Source of the DNA: Patagioenas fasciata
Lineage: Eukaryota > Chordata > Aves > Columbiformes > Columbidae
Length of the DNA stretch: 64,000 bases
Assembly (NCBI RefSeq): GCF_037038585.1
Contig: NC_092522.1
Coordinates: forward strand, 47,343,661 to 47,407,660
Direction of reading: 5' to 3'
The position numbers and the translations under genes were made by a program. Positions 26,101-39,492 of the stretch are shown here, piece after piece; the stretch's first letter is position 1, and every line of letters starts with the position of its first letter. The notes under the pieces are model-generated. The model saw only the letters and a list, made by a program, of their open reading frames with translations. It was not told where the DNA came from and did no database searches.

Positions 26101-29100
26101 TGGAACAGATTTGGCAGATCCATAGGCTGAAGGATTTCCCCTTTTCCCTGTCATCATCCTTTGTAGAGGGAAATCCTTCCCTTCCCTTGGACTGCCCAGC
26201 AAAGTCCCAGCTCTCATTTCAAGTCCCCAGGGGATGGCGATGACAGCAAGGTGATGAAAAAGGCAGCATGACTGGACGCACCTCTCGCCCAATCCACCTC
26301 CTCCCCACAAACCAAACTCCCCTTGTTGTCTGTTAGTGCAATTTACCATTACACAAAAACTGTCCCGAATGCCATTAAAAATGCAAATGATGCCCAGTGA
26401 GCCTGAGGAGTGGGGAACAAGCAGTTCTTTGCAGCCCACCTCCTCCTGTCCCAGCACGTGTTGCACAGATGATAATCTGCTGCACCACGTTTGTGAGCTC
26501 TAGAAGTTGCATCTATTTTTTTTAATCTTAGCAATGTAGCTGCAGACTTAAAACATAACAGACTTTTAGAAACCATATGACTTTCCCTAACTGTCTGTAA
26601 CAGTTTCAATATAAGTAATTTTAAAAATAATTACTTTAAAGGGAGACTTCTTTAAAACAGACCTTTGTACTTCTTGTTTTTGCTTCTATCTTGGCACAGA
26701 TGCTCACCGTCTCTCTAGTTCCTTTGTAGAGTTCATTATGCAAAGGCAAAGAAGCTACACTAACGTTGTAATTTTGTTTGGCAAGGTGAGCCGCAAAACA
26801 TATGCTGTGTCATGCCTTTTTATTACTGTGCAAGAATTGCCAAAGCAGCCTAAAGGAGGAATCAAGGACATGATCGTTGTGAGGAAAAGAGGAAACGGTC
26901 CAGTTTTACAACACTCAGGCTTGTAACCACTTGTGGTAGATAGTTTCAGTACTGGTTTAATTTTAAATTGTTTTCTTACCAACCGACAGTGGCTTCAAAC
27001 TGACTTGTGTTCAATACCAGTGCTTTCTGATCCACATTGAACTATGTTTCAGTGCTGTGGCTACCAAAGCCCTGCCTGTGCAGTAGGCATGGCATGGGCA
27101 TGGGCTGACCCGTCCTCTCCCTGTGTGGGGTGATGGCAGAGGTAGCGCCAGCCCCAGCCAAAAGAGAAAGCCTCCTTGGGCAGGCACTGACAGCCCTTTT
27201 CCACTACGCGGAAGGTGGTGTGTCACACCTGATTCCGCTCATGCTCCAAGAACAAAACCTGTACTCCTCAGTCTAGAAAACCTGTAATCAGGCGAGTGAA
27301 GAGGAGGCGAAGGGAACAATTACAGGGTGTGATCTCAGCCTCCCACAGGCTGCTCTGAAGACCTCCAAGGACCGGCTTTCTGCACGGGCATCTGTGGGCG
27401 CAGGGACGAGCCCTGTCGGACCCACACCTCCTCTGGGGCTGCCCATGCCGTGGGTGCCCCACTCACGCTCCCTCCCCATGCTGCACTTCCAGTGGAAGGG
27501 GACCAAGGAAATTATTTGGCTTAAAAATAACTCAAAAGATACATTATTTTTAACTCAGTCCCAGATGTGAGCTGCCACATGGCCCCACAACACGGGGTGG
27601 ATGCAAGCAAGAGGCTCAAGACGGGCAGAAGAAAGGCGGTTCTTGCTATATAACAAAATGCCCTGTTGCAACATCTCCCGGGTGCTTTAGCTGCAATGCC
27701 TCCGAGCCCCCCTGAAATTTCAGAAATGTCTCGAGAGAAGCGGCTGTGTGGAGGGAGGCCTGGTGTCCCCAGGGGAAGCAAATGCGGTGGCTGCCCACCC
27801 CACAGCCGTGACCTGCACCTCGCCGAGGGCAGGCAGGGGTGGCGGGGGCTGCGTGGCAGTGGTGGCGGCAAAGGGCACAACTGCCTTCGCCACTTGTTCC
27901 CAGGTTCGGTGATCCTTTGGAGGGGGGAAGGGAGGAGAAGAGGAAAGGATGTTTGTCTGAAAGGGTGAAAAAGAGGTAATGAAAGTGTGGCGATGCCTGT
28001 TGCTCACTGTATGCCATGGAAACACAGGGGGAGCGTCACCCTCCCAGTTAAAGCCAGGGTGTTGGCTGTGTTATGCGGAACTGTGACCACCCCAGCACAC
28101 CTGCACAACCCCCACCGCCTCCAGCGACCACCGGCGGCAGAGATGGGGGGGGGATCACCAGGGGGAGATGCGGGGCGTTACTGATCTGTCATGGCAGGCT
28201 GTCTCAGGCACAAATAGTCATTTCTGAGAGCTGGGAAAACACCCAAAAAGGAGAACTGGAAATGTTTCCCTCTCCAGTTTGCCTGCCATTAGCATTTTCA
28301 TACCTTCCTTCTTCTAAATAAACACACTTTCTGTATGTCAGACTTCAAAGAAGCAATAACCAGCTTGGGGTGAATGCCTGGGGGAAAGGGATAAGGCAAG
28401 AACACCTTGAGAAATGCCCCATCCCTAGGCTTGCTCTCGCACAGGCACAGCCCAGGAAGGCAGAGGCTGGTCGAAGATCATGGTGGTTGTAAAGTGCAGA
28501 GATGCGGGGAGCGATGGAGACATCTGCAACTCAGGGCTCTGAGAGGGAGAGCATGGCAACATCAGTGTGCGGGAAATAAAACGCAGGTTTCCTCAAGGAC
28601 ACAAACTAAACCTCGCTGTCACACTTAGCACTGCTTTCAGCCCCATGTATGACAGGTATCCAAAGTAAGACAGTGACACTAAAGATGTCCTTTCAAAGGA
28701 TGAAACACAGAAAAAACTTTCAAACTACCACCTTTTCGTAACACAGGCAAAGTGCCAGAGAGGCCGCTTCAGATGGCTGCCCTCCTCCTTCCCGCGCAAG
28801 GGTGCAGAGTGGACCCCAGCCCTGTGGGCAGCACCGCAGCAAGGGATGGGGCGCAAAGGGCACTTGCTCTCAGGCCCTTCCCTCTGGCACCCACCATTGC
28901 CTCGGTGGATTTTGGAAAAAAAGCGACAGCTGCGGAAATCTGTCACTTAAATTTAATATCCTGTTGTCTGTGACGATGTAGTCCTTTTGGGAAACTCAGT
29001 CCCGGTGGTTAAAAATAAAGCACCAGGGTGGAAATGGTGAGGCATACAGCTCTGCCCTCATGCACCCAAGCTGCACACCCAGAGACCTTGATGCCCAGTC

Positions 29101-29907
29101 ACACTCAGCCCAGATCAACTTAGTTCCTCACAGGAAAACTGTGCTGAAACCACTTGTGACTGTGTCCCAGCAGTACCTGTGGTTATTTGGAGTTACAGTG
29201 ACATGAGACTTTCCTATGGCCTCACCAGCCCATTTTAAATTTGAGGCAGGCGTGAGACATTAGACAGTACATGTTGTTCATGTAGGAAAACTCCTTTATT
29301 AATATTCAAGCCTTGGGACTGGCCTAAGGTAAAGAGATTTTTGGAGCAGTGTGCTGCACACAACGCATTTAAAATGCAGACTCGCCTTTAATGCATGAAA
29401 TGTTGATGTACCTAAACTCATTGGTGCACCTAAAATCAAGCTTTCACAGGAACCCCATTTCCTCCGAGTGCCTTGTAACCATCAAACTTGCTGTGTATAG
29501 GTGGAAATATTCTTGATCTCCAGTGATCAAAGGCTGATGTCTCTCAGAGAGAAAGAAAAAGCAAAACCTCAGGAAGCTGCAGGATGTGCAGAGCTTAATT
29601 TTTACTGTCTATTTAGACAGTATTTACTTACTTGAACCAACCTCGTGGCATAAAAAAGCAGGTTTCCATCCACCTTTTGCCCTTGAAACACAGTTCAGAG
29701 AATTTAGAGGATACGTGGGTCTCTAGGCCACACTAATTCATATGGGGTTGGATGCTGAAGTGACACATTGCCTCCCACAGCCTGCATTGCTTCTGGAGCC
29801 CCTGGCCAAGGCTGGAGGGCTGTGGTGCCCCAGGCTGCTGCAGCTTGCTCTCGTGTGAATGCAGCTGTCTGCTGGTTCTTCTTGCAGGGCTGGTGCCAGA
29901 GCAGCGT

Positions 29908-29939
29908 GATGCAGGAGCAGTGCGATGCAGGAGCAGTGC
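29908..29939 (+). repeat. Tandem duplication, 16-bp unit x2
   Basis: Two exact copies of gatgcaggagcagtgc stand head to tail. They probably arose by replication slippage; no function is evident. Confidence 0.9.
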
Positions 29940-30007
29940 ACTGGCTGTACGGCTTGTGTCCAGGCAGGGCAGGCAGCTGGGGCAGGAGCTGCATCCCCCT
30001 CACGCCT

Positions 30008-30029
30008 GTGAGTCACAGCCCTGACTCAC
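30008..30029. promoter_or_regulatory. Inverted pair of AP-1 motifs
   Basis: GTGAGTCA at 30008-30015 and its exact reverse complement TGACTCAC at 30022-30029 are separated by 6 bp. Each contains the TGAGTCA/TGACTCA core bound by FOS-JUN family dimers. Single cores are common by chance; a perfect inverted pair is less so. Confidence 0.4.
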
Positions 30030-33000
30030 AAGGTGGTGTGGATTAAGCTGTAATTTGAAGATGTTGCCACCTACATCTGTCTGGGCTGCTCCTCTCCTGG
30101 AGGTGGCAGAAGCAAACACATACTCTGTCATCTGAAATATTTGGCCAGCCGTGCCAGTTCAGACTCCAGGTGAGGGTAGGATAGGGTGAGTGTGCAGGCA
30201 AGCATGCACCTTGCAGTAATAAACCTGGGGAAGGAGGTTTCCATACCGACTCAGCGGTTGGAAGGTGCTTGTCACTCCCATCTGCCAGCCCCTGCGACGG
30301 CTCTCACCTGGCACAGCCCAAACCCCTTGCCAGGCCCAGCACCCCAGGGAAGGTCTCTGCTCACCCCACACACCACGCAGGCCCTCCAGCACCTAAAACC
30401 AGGGCAGGTGTTTGCCAAATGAATGTGTCAGTGCCCTAAGGCTCACAAAGCACCATTTCTCTTGGCATTTGCATTGCCCTGGAAAATTAGTTATATTGGG
30501 GGTGAAGAGCTAGAAACATTTGTACTGACATATAGTTAACTGAAATAGCCAATTAAACTAAAATAGCTTTGATTTAAGTGAAAATTAGACAAGTGGCAGT
30601 ACCCAGGATAAGATTGATCAGGACTATTTGTGAACTCCCAGTCACATTTCTGTTGGAAGAGCCAAAATTGTGTACCATGTGCTTATTCTGGCTCTTGATT
30701 TTTTTTTTTTTCTGGCATTGAACCAACTGCTGGAAGACAGACCGTGCCTTATCCAGCATAAATGCAGCCAGTACAGCGTTAACTCATCAACAATTTCTGA
30801 ACAAATGGAAGCACGCATTTGTACAGGATCAGCACTTTGCACCAGGAAGGTACCGTGTTTATGATATTTCATTGAAAGTCATAAAGCCAGGTTGTTTTTT
30901 TTCTTCTATCAGCAGCCCATGTGTGCAATACTTTAACTAAAATGGTTTAACCTCGGCCCTTTGATTACAGCAGCACAACCCCTCCCATCAGCCAGTTCTT
31001 AGCTTTAGTTTAGTCATTGCTTTTAGTTTACACTTAGGAATTTTATTTGATGCGGGAGCAGATAAGCGAGGCATCTGCTCCGTCATATTTCTCCAGCGTC
31101 TCTCCCTTTGTTCTTTTTGCCTTTTATCTGCTGGGTTCTCCCTGCAGAGATTCCTGCCCTCACCCTGCCACTTTCCCCTTCTTTTCTAAACCTGCCTCTG
31201 CCCACTGCTGCTTCTGCAGGGGAGGCAGACCACTTGCTAGGATTTAACAATGCCTTTACTATTTACGGATGTTAATTCCCTCATTCAGAATTAATTTTCC
31301 CTTTGTTTGCCTGCACTAGGAAGGTCTGTGAAATTTGCAACGGTTTCACATGAACTGAGAAAAGGGAAGGAAGAAACCCTGCAGCCATGCATGTGTCACC
31401 CTGCTCCCCTCCCTGCTCACAGCTCTCCCTGCATCCAAGGTAGGGGTGTGCTCGCTGAGTCACTGCCCGGGGTTGACACGCTCCCGCCTTGCAACAGCAA
31501 ACACCCATTAGTGGAACAAAAGCCATGTTGACAGTCAGCAGTGCATAGCTAACTCTGATTAAAGGCCAGCTCATGTCTTTAGGGAAGAGCAATGGATTTG
31601 GGGAGCAGGGGCTGGTGCCCAGGGGAACCTCAGCGCATTCTGGCTGACTCAGGCAGAACTGTCCCCGCAGGTGCCCTGCCCTACAGGGCCTGGAATCAGC
31701 CCCTCCTGTGGGTGCAGGGCAGCTCCCCAGCCTCTGCAGCAGCCCTACGGCACGTAGGTCTGATGCCTCCAGGAGCAGCCCTGGGATGGGTCTGAGCTGG
31801 GCAGGACAGGCTGGGTAAGAGATACTCCTGCCCATGCGCACACAAGACTCACAGCTGGGACAGGAGCTCTTGCAAAAGAAGCTGCTGTAGGCATGAGTAT
31901 TTACATTTCCTTTGAATGTCCTGGTTCCAGGGAGAATCAGGAAAGACAAACATAGTGGTTCAGAGAACAGAAATGCAGAGGTAAGGCCAAACACTATCAC
32001 CTTCCTCCAGAGGGGATGGACTGCCTGGCTGCTGTGCAGCTGCGCTGCCTTTCTAGCAATTAATTCAGCTGAAAGGGAGGGAGGAACTGCAGCCCTGCAG
32101 GCTACTGGGTTTTTTTTCAGTCTTTGCTTGGAGGGCTCACCTGGCAAAGCTGTTCCCTGAGGTCAGCAAGTATAGAGAACAGTGCCTGGTAAACAGGCAC
32201 TCTGTGACACTTTGCAAAGCTTCTCTGCTGGGGGAACATGACTTGTCTCTCTGAAATACTGCTATTCCCTGGGAATATGTACTCTGAGCATGGAGCAGAA
32301 AAGGAAGAACCAACCAAAGCTTCCAACCTTATGGCATCTGCTTAAAAAAGGGCAGGAAGGTGTGTTTAAATTCCCTTTTATTTTTCTCTTGGTTGGCTAG
32401 ACTTGTCCTGGGCCCTAGCTGGATGGCACCAGCCAGACTGTATGTCTGGGTAGCGCTTCCCAGGATAAGGGACACTGTATCCCACTGTGGTCCTCCAGCA
32501 TTGCCCAGTAACTCCATCCCGACTACTGGACTGCTGCAGCTGGTCTCTTAAGGCACATTAACACCAGTGCTGGCTTTCCAGAGCAACCTGTCCCACACTG
32601 CAGTTTGCTCTGGTTTTGTCTGAGCAGGGCAACCCCTGCAGCAGGTAGCAGAAACACGAAGTACGGCCAGGCCACAACAAGCCGTCCCTAACACCAGATC
32701 TGATGCTTGGAGAAGTGTCCTGACCCTGACAAGTTTGCTCCTTACTGGCACCCATGTGAGGTAATCCTTCTCAGTGCGTGCTCAACCCTCCCTTTTCCTT
32801 CCCTGAGAAAGCCATGAGCCTTCTTACCCAGCAGTGTTGTCACTGAGTGGCTGAGCTGGTGCCCATGAGGACACTGGGATGACTGCCACTGCCCTGAGCT
32901 GAGCTTTCGGGCTGCACAGGCAGGGCCGGCATTGGGGGCTGCCCTGGCTTGTACCTCGGTGGCTTCCTCTGCGAACCTACTAGATGCCTGCAGCAAAGAA

Positions 33001-36000
33001 ATAGAAACCAAAACAGAAAAATGAGGTGGCTGCAGGAAAACGCATCGGTGGCCTGCTGTTGGGTACTGCCAACTCTGCTGGGGCTCCCATTTGTGTTTAC
33101 TGCTGTTTGTAGCCTCCTCAGGCTGCCTTTCCAGCAAGAAAAAAAGGTGGTGATTGCTGGGATATTGCTGCATGATAGGAAAAGTAGCTAAAATAGCGAC
33201 TGGGTGTGAAGCTGAAGAAGTTGTCTTCCTACAGTGTCCTTAACACAAATACTCTTACAGAAAATGAATCTGTCCTCCTTGGGCTTTTTTTCCAGAGGCC
33301 CCTCTGACTAATTCTGCCCAAAACAGCCAGGCTGGCCCTGCACAACAGTGTGACGGTGGCAGACAGGACTTGCTCACGTTTGGGTGGAGGCAGGGAAAAA
33401 CTGTTTTGCAGGCCTGCCCAAAAAAATCCTCAGGCTGACTCTGCCAAAAACCACACCAAACATATGGTAAATGAAATTGCTGGCAGGGAGCTGGCTTGGA
33501 TGGCAGGAGTGTTTCAGCACTGTGGACTGCTCGTTAGCTGGCCTGAATTGTACTTACGCTTCTTTAAGCATCTCCATGTTTAAGGAAAAGAAGGCAAAGA
33601 AGAGTGCAATGCCACTTTTTTTGGGGGGTGCTCTTCTGACACTTCTCCATGCACGTTATTTTTATGATGGTGTTAGCACAGTCCCAATGCCTGTCCCATC
33701 CCATGGTTAAGAGCAGCAACAGCGTCACAGAAGGTTGCACTTCCTCGTTTGGCAACAGACTCCTGTGGAAAATCAGACAGAAGGGTTTTCTCTCTCGGAA
33801 CAGGAGCTCTGCCTATTTCACCATATGAATGTCCTGTACATTTTGTGGAGCTGATGAAATCATGTGCAGATGGAACTCATCTTAACAAAGGCTTTTATTT
33901 GCAGGGCAGGTTTCTCTGCCATCTATCCTGGGCCACATTCCAGTTTGCATACCCATAAGAACCAAAGGCATCCACAGAGCCAAATTTCCAAGCAGATACC
34001 AGACATGGAGATGTTCTGCCCCTGCTGCTGTGAGCAGCATGACTTCCTTGTGCAGCACTGTGGCCTCCCTGGAAATCTGAGACTTGGAGTCATGGCAATA
34101 AACACATCTTTCCTCATATGGCATTCTTCACAAGGATTCAAGTACCTGATACCATTTCCAGGGCACTGATGGGTGCTGTGGAGAAAACACGGCAGAGCAC
34201 CAAGATCCTAAGAAAGAGCATCCAGAGGTACCTGATGTCTTCAGTGATTTGGGAAGCAGCCATAGGAATAGCTCTGGTGGCTACAGCTACAGAAGGGGGA
34301 TGAAAATAGAGCAGCCAAACAGCAGTGCCTTTTCTTGAGTTTGGAGTGTCATTTTTCCTCCTGGAGCTATAGTGGTGCAGTGCCAGGGGGAGAGCTCACC
34401 TCCAAGTCCACAGACAGCCTTCCACCATCCTTTGTGTGCTGCAGCTTGGAGCTCAACCCTTCTCCAGCCCCACTCCATCTCCTAGCTTCTCACATTCACC
34501 TATAGGCTGTGGCATCCTGACCCTAAATTGCCCTGGCAAGAGGTTTTTGTAGGAGAAGGCTTGGGGGCTCATACCTCAGAGCTGCTGTCCTGGTGTTGCC
34601 ACAGCGTCTGACTCCATGGGCACACCTTCCCGGGGCTGAGCGATCGCCTAAAGTGACAGGATGACCAAACCCCAGGTAATCTGTTTGTTCAACAACCTGA
34701 TCTGGACAAGAAAAATGGAAGACTGATCAAAGTTGCAGTGCAAACTTTTGGGCACAATCCAGCAAAATGCATCAATAAACTCTTCCCCCTGCTTTTCTTT
34801 TTCGCTATACGTTCAGTGCTCTGTCAGTAGTGCCTTAGAAACACCTCGCTGCCCACGTTCAAAATGAGAGCAGCAACAACAACAAAAGGAAATACATACA
34901 GGGATGACTTAAGTGAGTTTGGAAATCGCTTCTCATATGAAACACTCCTTTAGTCACAGGCACAAAAAAGCATAAAATTCCCTGCCTCTGATGTAAACAG
35001 CAGAAAGAAAAAGTCATCTGGAAGGACAGGATGATTCATGCTGAGGACCTGACTCGAAATATTCATCAGCGTTGAAATTGCCTCTGCAAGATGACTACAT
35101 GTGAAAACAGCACCAGCGAGATCCTGGCTTCTGCCATGAGAAGTATCATTAACAGGAAAGCAGTGCGGTGAGAATCCAGTGCCACAACCCTTGCTCATGT
35201 GAGTAATCGTAAGTCATCTGACCAGTCCCAGCTCAAACAGCAGCGTCACTCAGGTAAGGCTGCTTTACGTAAGGGCAGCAGCAACAGGAGACTGGAGCAC
35301 GCTCGGGCTTTGCAGCCCACTTCAACAGCAAATTGGAAGCTTTTTTTCTCAGTCTTGCAAAAACCCCTTCAAAGAGGTGCCTTACAAAGATGCGGCTAGT
35401 GTTGAGCACTTGAAGAAGACTGAAAAATTTGGCCAGTCTTTTCTTTTATGTTAATCGCCTGGACCCAAGTGGTAACAAGGCACAAAAGGCCATGCTGACT
35501 TTATGCATTGTTAGGAGATACTTTACCCTGCATATCTGAATCTGTTTACTTAATCTTCCAGGCCTTTATCCATGAATATTAAATTTCTTGATCACTATGC
35601 ATTAGGAGTCATCTTTGTACCATCTGTTTGTATTTGTCATCTAACCCTTGTAAATAATAAAACGTACTTTGTTCTCAAGTTCATGGATCCTAGCGGGAGA
35701 GCAATTACCATGGAGGAAAAGTATTGTGTGAAACTATCGGCAGCGGCAGGACGCTGCTTCAATTCCCCATCTTGCCACTATACAGTAATTAAACGAAAGC
35801 CAGGACCTGCCCCAAAGAGCAATGCTTAGCTTCCATGGCTTCCTTGAAGGCCCAGAAGAGATGATGGAGGGGTTTACACCCCTGGAAATGCAGCGGGCAG
35901 CCTTGCCTATACTTCTAAAAGAAGGCAAGAGCAAAATAGAAGGCATGCTGCCCATCAGGGGAACAGCCTTTCTGAATGCCAGCATGCCAGTGGGAGCTAG

Positions 36001-36559
36001 CTGACCTGCTCAGGCAAAAGTATAATATAACCTGGCTTGGCTGGAACAGCTGTGGCTCTTTATTAGGGTGGTCTGGGCAGCTGGCCTGGGCAACCTCTCC
36101 AAGTGGTACCAGCTGGGGAGAAACAATTGAGGAAAAAATGGGTAACTGAGCAGATACACAAAGTTACTTTCACACCTGGGAGTACCATTAAAGAAGTGAA
36201 ATAGCCACCCATCAACTGAGAGGTAAAGTTCAGGGAAGGCTAGGCAACTATCAAGGGAAACACTGATAAAGTGGAGTTGTTATGATATAAAATTAATCCT
36301 TAGAGGGAGCTCTGCTTGAAAATTTTATTAGATGATGCAACAAAGACAGTCCTGCCACATATTACTGAGGTCCAATTTCAACTTTATCAACACAGATAAA
36401 TGCGAGCTTTCCTGAGGAGAGCGGTCCCGTGAGCAAGAAGAAACACGCTGCATAGCTGCAGACCTCTGTGGACAGCAAAAGCCAGTCAGCAAGCACACCT
36501 CACACTCACGGTACCTTGCTGGAGCCAGTCAGAGACATACCTTGCGGCAGACTCACAAT

Positions 36560-36990
36560 GATTTACATCGCCTGAGGATTTGCCTCTCTGTGCTCTTATA
36601 AATTAACTTATATGCCAGGTAACCATCAATGAGTGCTCAAATTGTTGCCATCTAGTTAAAACCTAACGTAGTTGGTTAAAGAAGGGATCATTTAGGAGGT
36701 TAAATGGAATCATATTATTTTTATCCAGTGTGTTGGTAGCAACAAATTTAGGCAAGAAAACAGTTGCCAAATATTTGTTTAACTGGAAGTGTTATCTGGA
36801 CTTGGACAAGATACCACTTGCCACTCTGCTTGGTCTTGCAAACATCCCACATGAGGAGGTTACCTATTAAGTGATAGACAATATAACTTGTTAATTGTTA
36901 GAGCATGATGACCTTAGACTTTGCCCAGGCATTTAATAACACCATCTGCTGTCTAGGTCTGCAATATTATTATTTTTACATGAGGATTAC
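36560..36990. promoter_or_regulatory. AT-rich candidate conserved noncoding element
   Basis: This is a low-GC block with many 'ttaa' and 'gttaa' words ('ctagttaaaacc', 'gttggttaaag', 'cttgttaattgttag'), no repeat signature and no reading frame. Several GTTAAT-like words resemble HNF1 half-sites. It is a candidate enhancer on texture only. Confidence 0.2.
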
Positions 36991-38110
36991 TCCTCTTGCT
37001 TCACAAAGAAGGCTGTAATAACAGTGCTAAAGGAGAGCAGAGCACCATGGTATTTAAACCCGACTGTCCAAGTAAAACATACAGGCAGTGCAGCTCACCC
37101 AAAAAATCCCAGACGCATTGTCTTGAATCTGGAAATCCTGATGTGCTGAAGGCAGAGCGGCTGTGATCCAGCCTTGCGGACCACACTCAGGAAAAACTCC
37201 TGTGTCTCGCTTCAGAAAGGGCTGGGAGCAAAATCCAACGTTGTGAGGGCTGCCAGCCCTTTGGTCTTTCTGTCACCATTGCTGTTTCCTTCCCAAAAAC
37301 AAGAGCAATGGTCCAAAGGACACCGTTTAGGAAATCACTGTGCCTTCAGATCTTTTTCTCATTGATAACATGCTTTTAAATCACATACATTTAGCACCAA
37401 ATAATCGCATTTATCTGGTTTTATGTCTGTATCTGTAAATGGTCCAATCCTGTTCTTGCTGACAGTGATGTGATTTTTGGCTTGGGCTTCGTAGAGGATT
37501 TAGAAGAGGGAAGAAAACAGTGGATTTTTCTGTGCAGCTGGTGTCTTATGCAGTGTTTCCACCACCCTGTGCAGCCCTGTGTTTCATGTAAAGCCATTCC
37601 CAGTGTGCCGGGAACCTGAGCCTACTGGGTTCAGTGACAAAAGTACTAACAACTGAGATGAGTCAGTTTCTCACTCTGGAATGATGTAATTTTTGTGCAA
37701 ACAGTCTTTTCTTCCCAATAAAGAGAAGTTGAAACCTGGTAGCTGGTGCGCTGCCAGATTACGGAGGAAGCATTAGAGGTGTGAACACCAAAGAACTCCA
37801 AAAAACAAGGCAAAGAGAAATAGTCCAGACTGTGCTTTAAATTTAAAAAATGCACATTTGCACTGTGGATTTTTAAAATGTTTTTATTTTGTTGTACTGC
37901 TTATTGGTGCTTGTCACTCTAGTATGAAGGAAACAACGATCATTAATCCCCCACTCTCTCCAGCTTAACTCCTGTATCAGGCCTAAGAGGAGGACTGCTT
38001 TACTTGGCACTCTGTTGCAACAGAGAGGTCAAATATTAAACCAAACATATGAATGTAATTAGGAGGGTATGTAAAATATGGAGGCTGGATGTCTTAACAA
38101 TGTCCGAAGC

Positions 38111-38130
38111 AGGCATGTCTTGACATGCCG
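38111..38130. promoter_or_regulatory. Candidate p53-family response element
   Basis: Two decamers abut without a spacer: AGGCATGTCT (perfect fit to RRRCWWGYYY) and TGACATGCCG (fits except at its two outermost positions). Both cores are CATG. The site contains a perfect 8-bp inverted repeat, GGCATGTC and GACATGCC, around TT. It lies 10.4 kb upstream of the IRF2BP2 start codon. Binding is inferred from motif only. Confidence 0.45.
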
Positions 38131-39470
38131 TTGGTTAAAGAGGATTTTAAATATTCCAGTCTGTCGGAGGGTGTATCCGGTTACATCTGAAAAAAGTTTC
38201 TTAGTCTTTTGCTCATATGATTTTTCTCATATTTCAGGTGTAGAAGTTTGATCCTGAAAGCCCAGCATGCAGAAACATTCACCTCTTTTTGAAGTACATG
38301 AAACAATATATTTTTGTTACTAATGCTAGTTTTGGAAAAAGATATTAAAAAGTCCAGATTCTTCCCATACTTGCCCTGTACTCATTCTGAGGCAAAGACA
38401 GTTTAATGGATATTCGTATATGCTATCTGGAGGTGCATGTAGAAAGTTGCATTTTTTTTTTTTTTTTTTTACCATTTGTAAACAAAGAAACCAGTATTTT
38501 CATATCATACACAGCTGAGTGGGGGTTCTTTCTGTTGTTTCACGAATGACAAGGGAATGGCTAAAATCTGTGCCAAAAGTATTTACAAAAACCTATCTCT
38601 GCCCTTTGCCTACTATTTGCATTTTCTTTTAAACCTTTCCAAGTGAAGCAGTAGGCAAAACCCACGGCAACTAGAAGCATGTGCAAGGATGCAGAAAGCT
38701 TTAGAATACATTTCCACACCCTGCTGACCTATTCATCAAAAAGTCTGCCAAAACATATAACTCGTGGTATAAAACAAAATTCAGGAGAAAGAACCTCAGT
38801 TGCATTAACCTACTTCTTTCCAGGTTGCGTGCCACTGCAGCCTCTCCCGGCAGAAGAGAAGCTGAGCCCATTATGTGACTTTTATGTCATCCCTAGGAGT
38901 TTTTCCTGCTTCTCAGTGGAGGGCGACACAGGCAGGAGCAACCCTCCTTTGGTGCTGGCAGTGGGTCAGACTGAGACTCTGAGCTGAGCAGACACCGTGG
39001 TCCTCTGGATGAGGCAGTGCTGACCTGTCAGCCTCCTGACCTCACACTAACCAGTGCTGCACATGATCACCTTGGGCCAAATGCCATCTTGGTGCAAATC
39101 CAGTGAGTTAGCAGAGCTGCCCCCAGTGGGAATGGTGCCCACTGTGTTCATCAGTTTCCTGAGGTCGTGCGTGGTGAGCGATATGAGGTTTAGATGTGCT
39201 CAGCTCCTTCTTTTCCCAGATCTCTCTCCATTTGAAAGACCACCCTGGTTCAGGAGCATCATGCAAACTCAGACTGAGGTTCCCACAATCCCAGAAAGCA
39301 TTTATGGAGCCACAAATTTGACAGCAATGGCTTCAAATGAAATGTAGTCCCCCAAAACTGAAGTAGACATGGGAGTATCTTCCTCACCTCATACCTTCAT
39401 TCCATATGCCAGTTTTCCAGATTTTAATACAAAGCCCCATTTATATTCTGTGGGCACACATATAAATGTG

Positions 39471-39492
39471 CACACACACACACACACACACA
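39471..39492 (+). repeat. (CA)11 microsatellite
   Basis: Eleven uninterrupted CA units in AT-rich flanks. It is likely to be length-polymorphic. Confidence 0.97.

Larger units (their letters stand above)
21251..39470. other. Upstream intergenic DNA, no gene seen
   Basis: No gene is supported. The longest frame (minus strand, about 31281-32147) needs a TTG start; its first ATG leaves about 185 codons with no recognisable domain. AT-rich blocks lie near 22850-23130, 23380-24480, 35560-35700 and 36560-36990. Other contents are a 16-bp duplication at 29908-29939, an inverted AP-1 pair at 30008-30029, a p53-type palindrome at 38111-38130, and a 20-nt T-tract near 38452-38471. Confidence 0.7.

Noticed and set aside
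31281-32147. 288-codon minus-strand frame, the longest away from the CpG islands
   Set aside because: The start is TTG. From the first ATG (31835-31833) only about 185 codons remain, with no domain, no repeat architecture and no resemblance I recognise.
35572-35829. Small plus-strand frame resembling a possible lost exon
   Set aside because: The translation has no recognisable family, and the surrounding DNA is AT-rich with no splice-site pattern that would support an exon.
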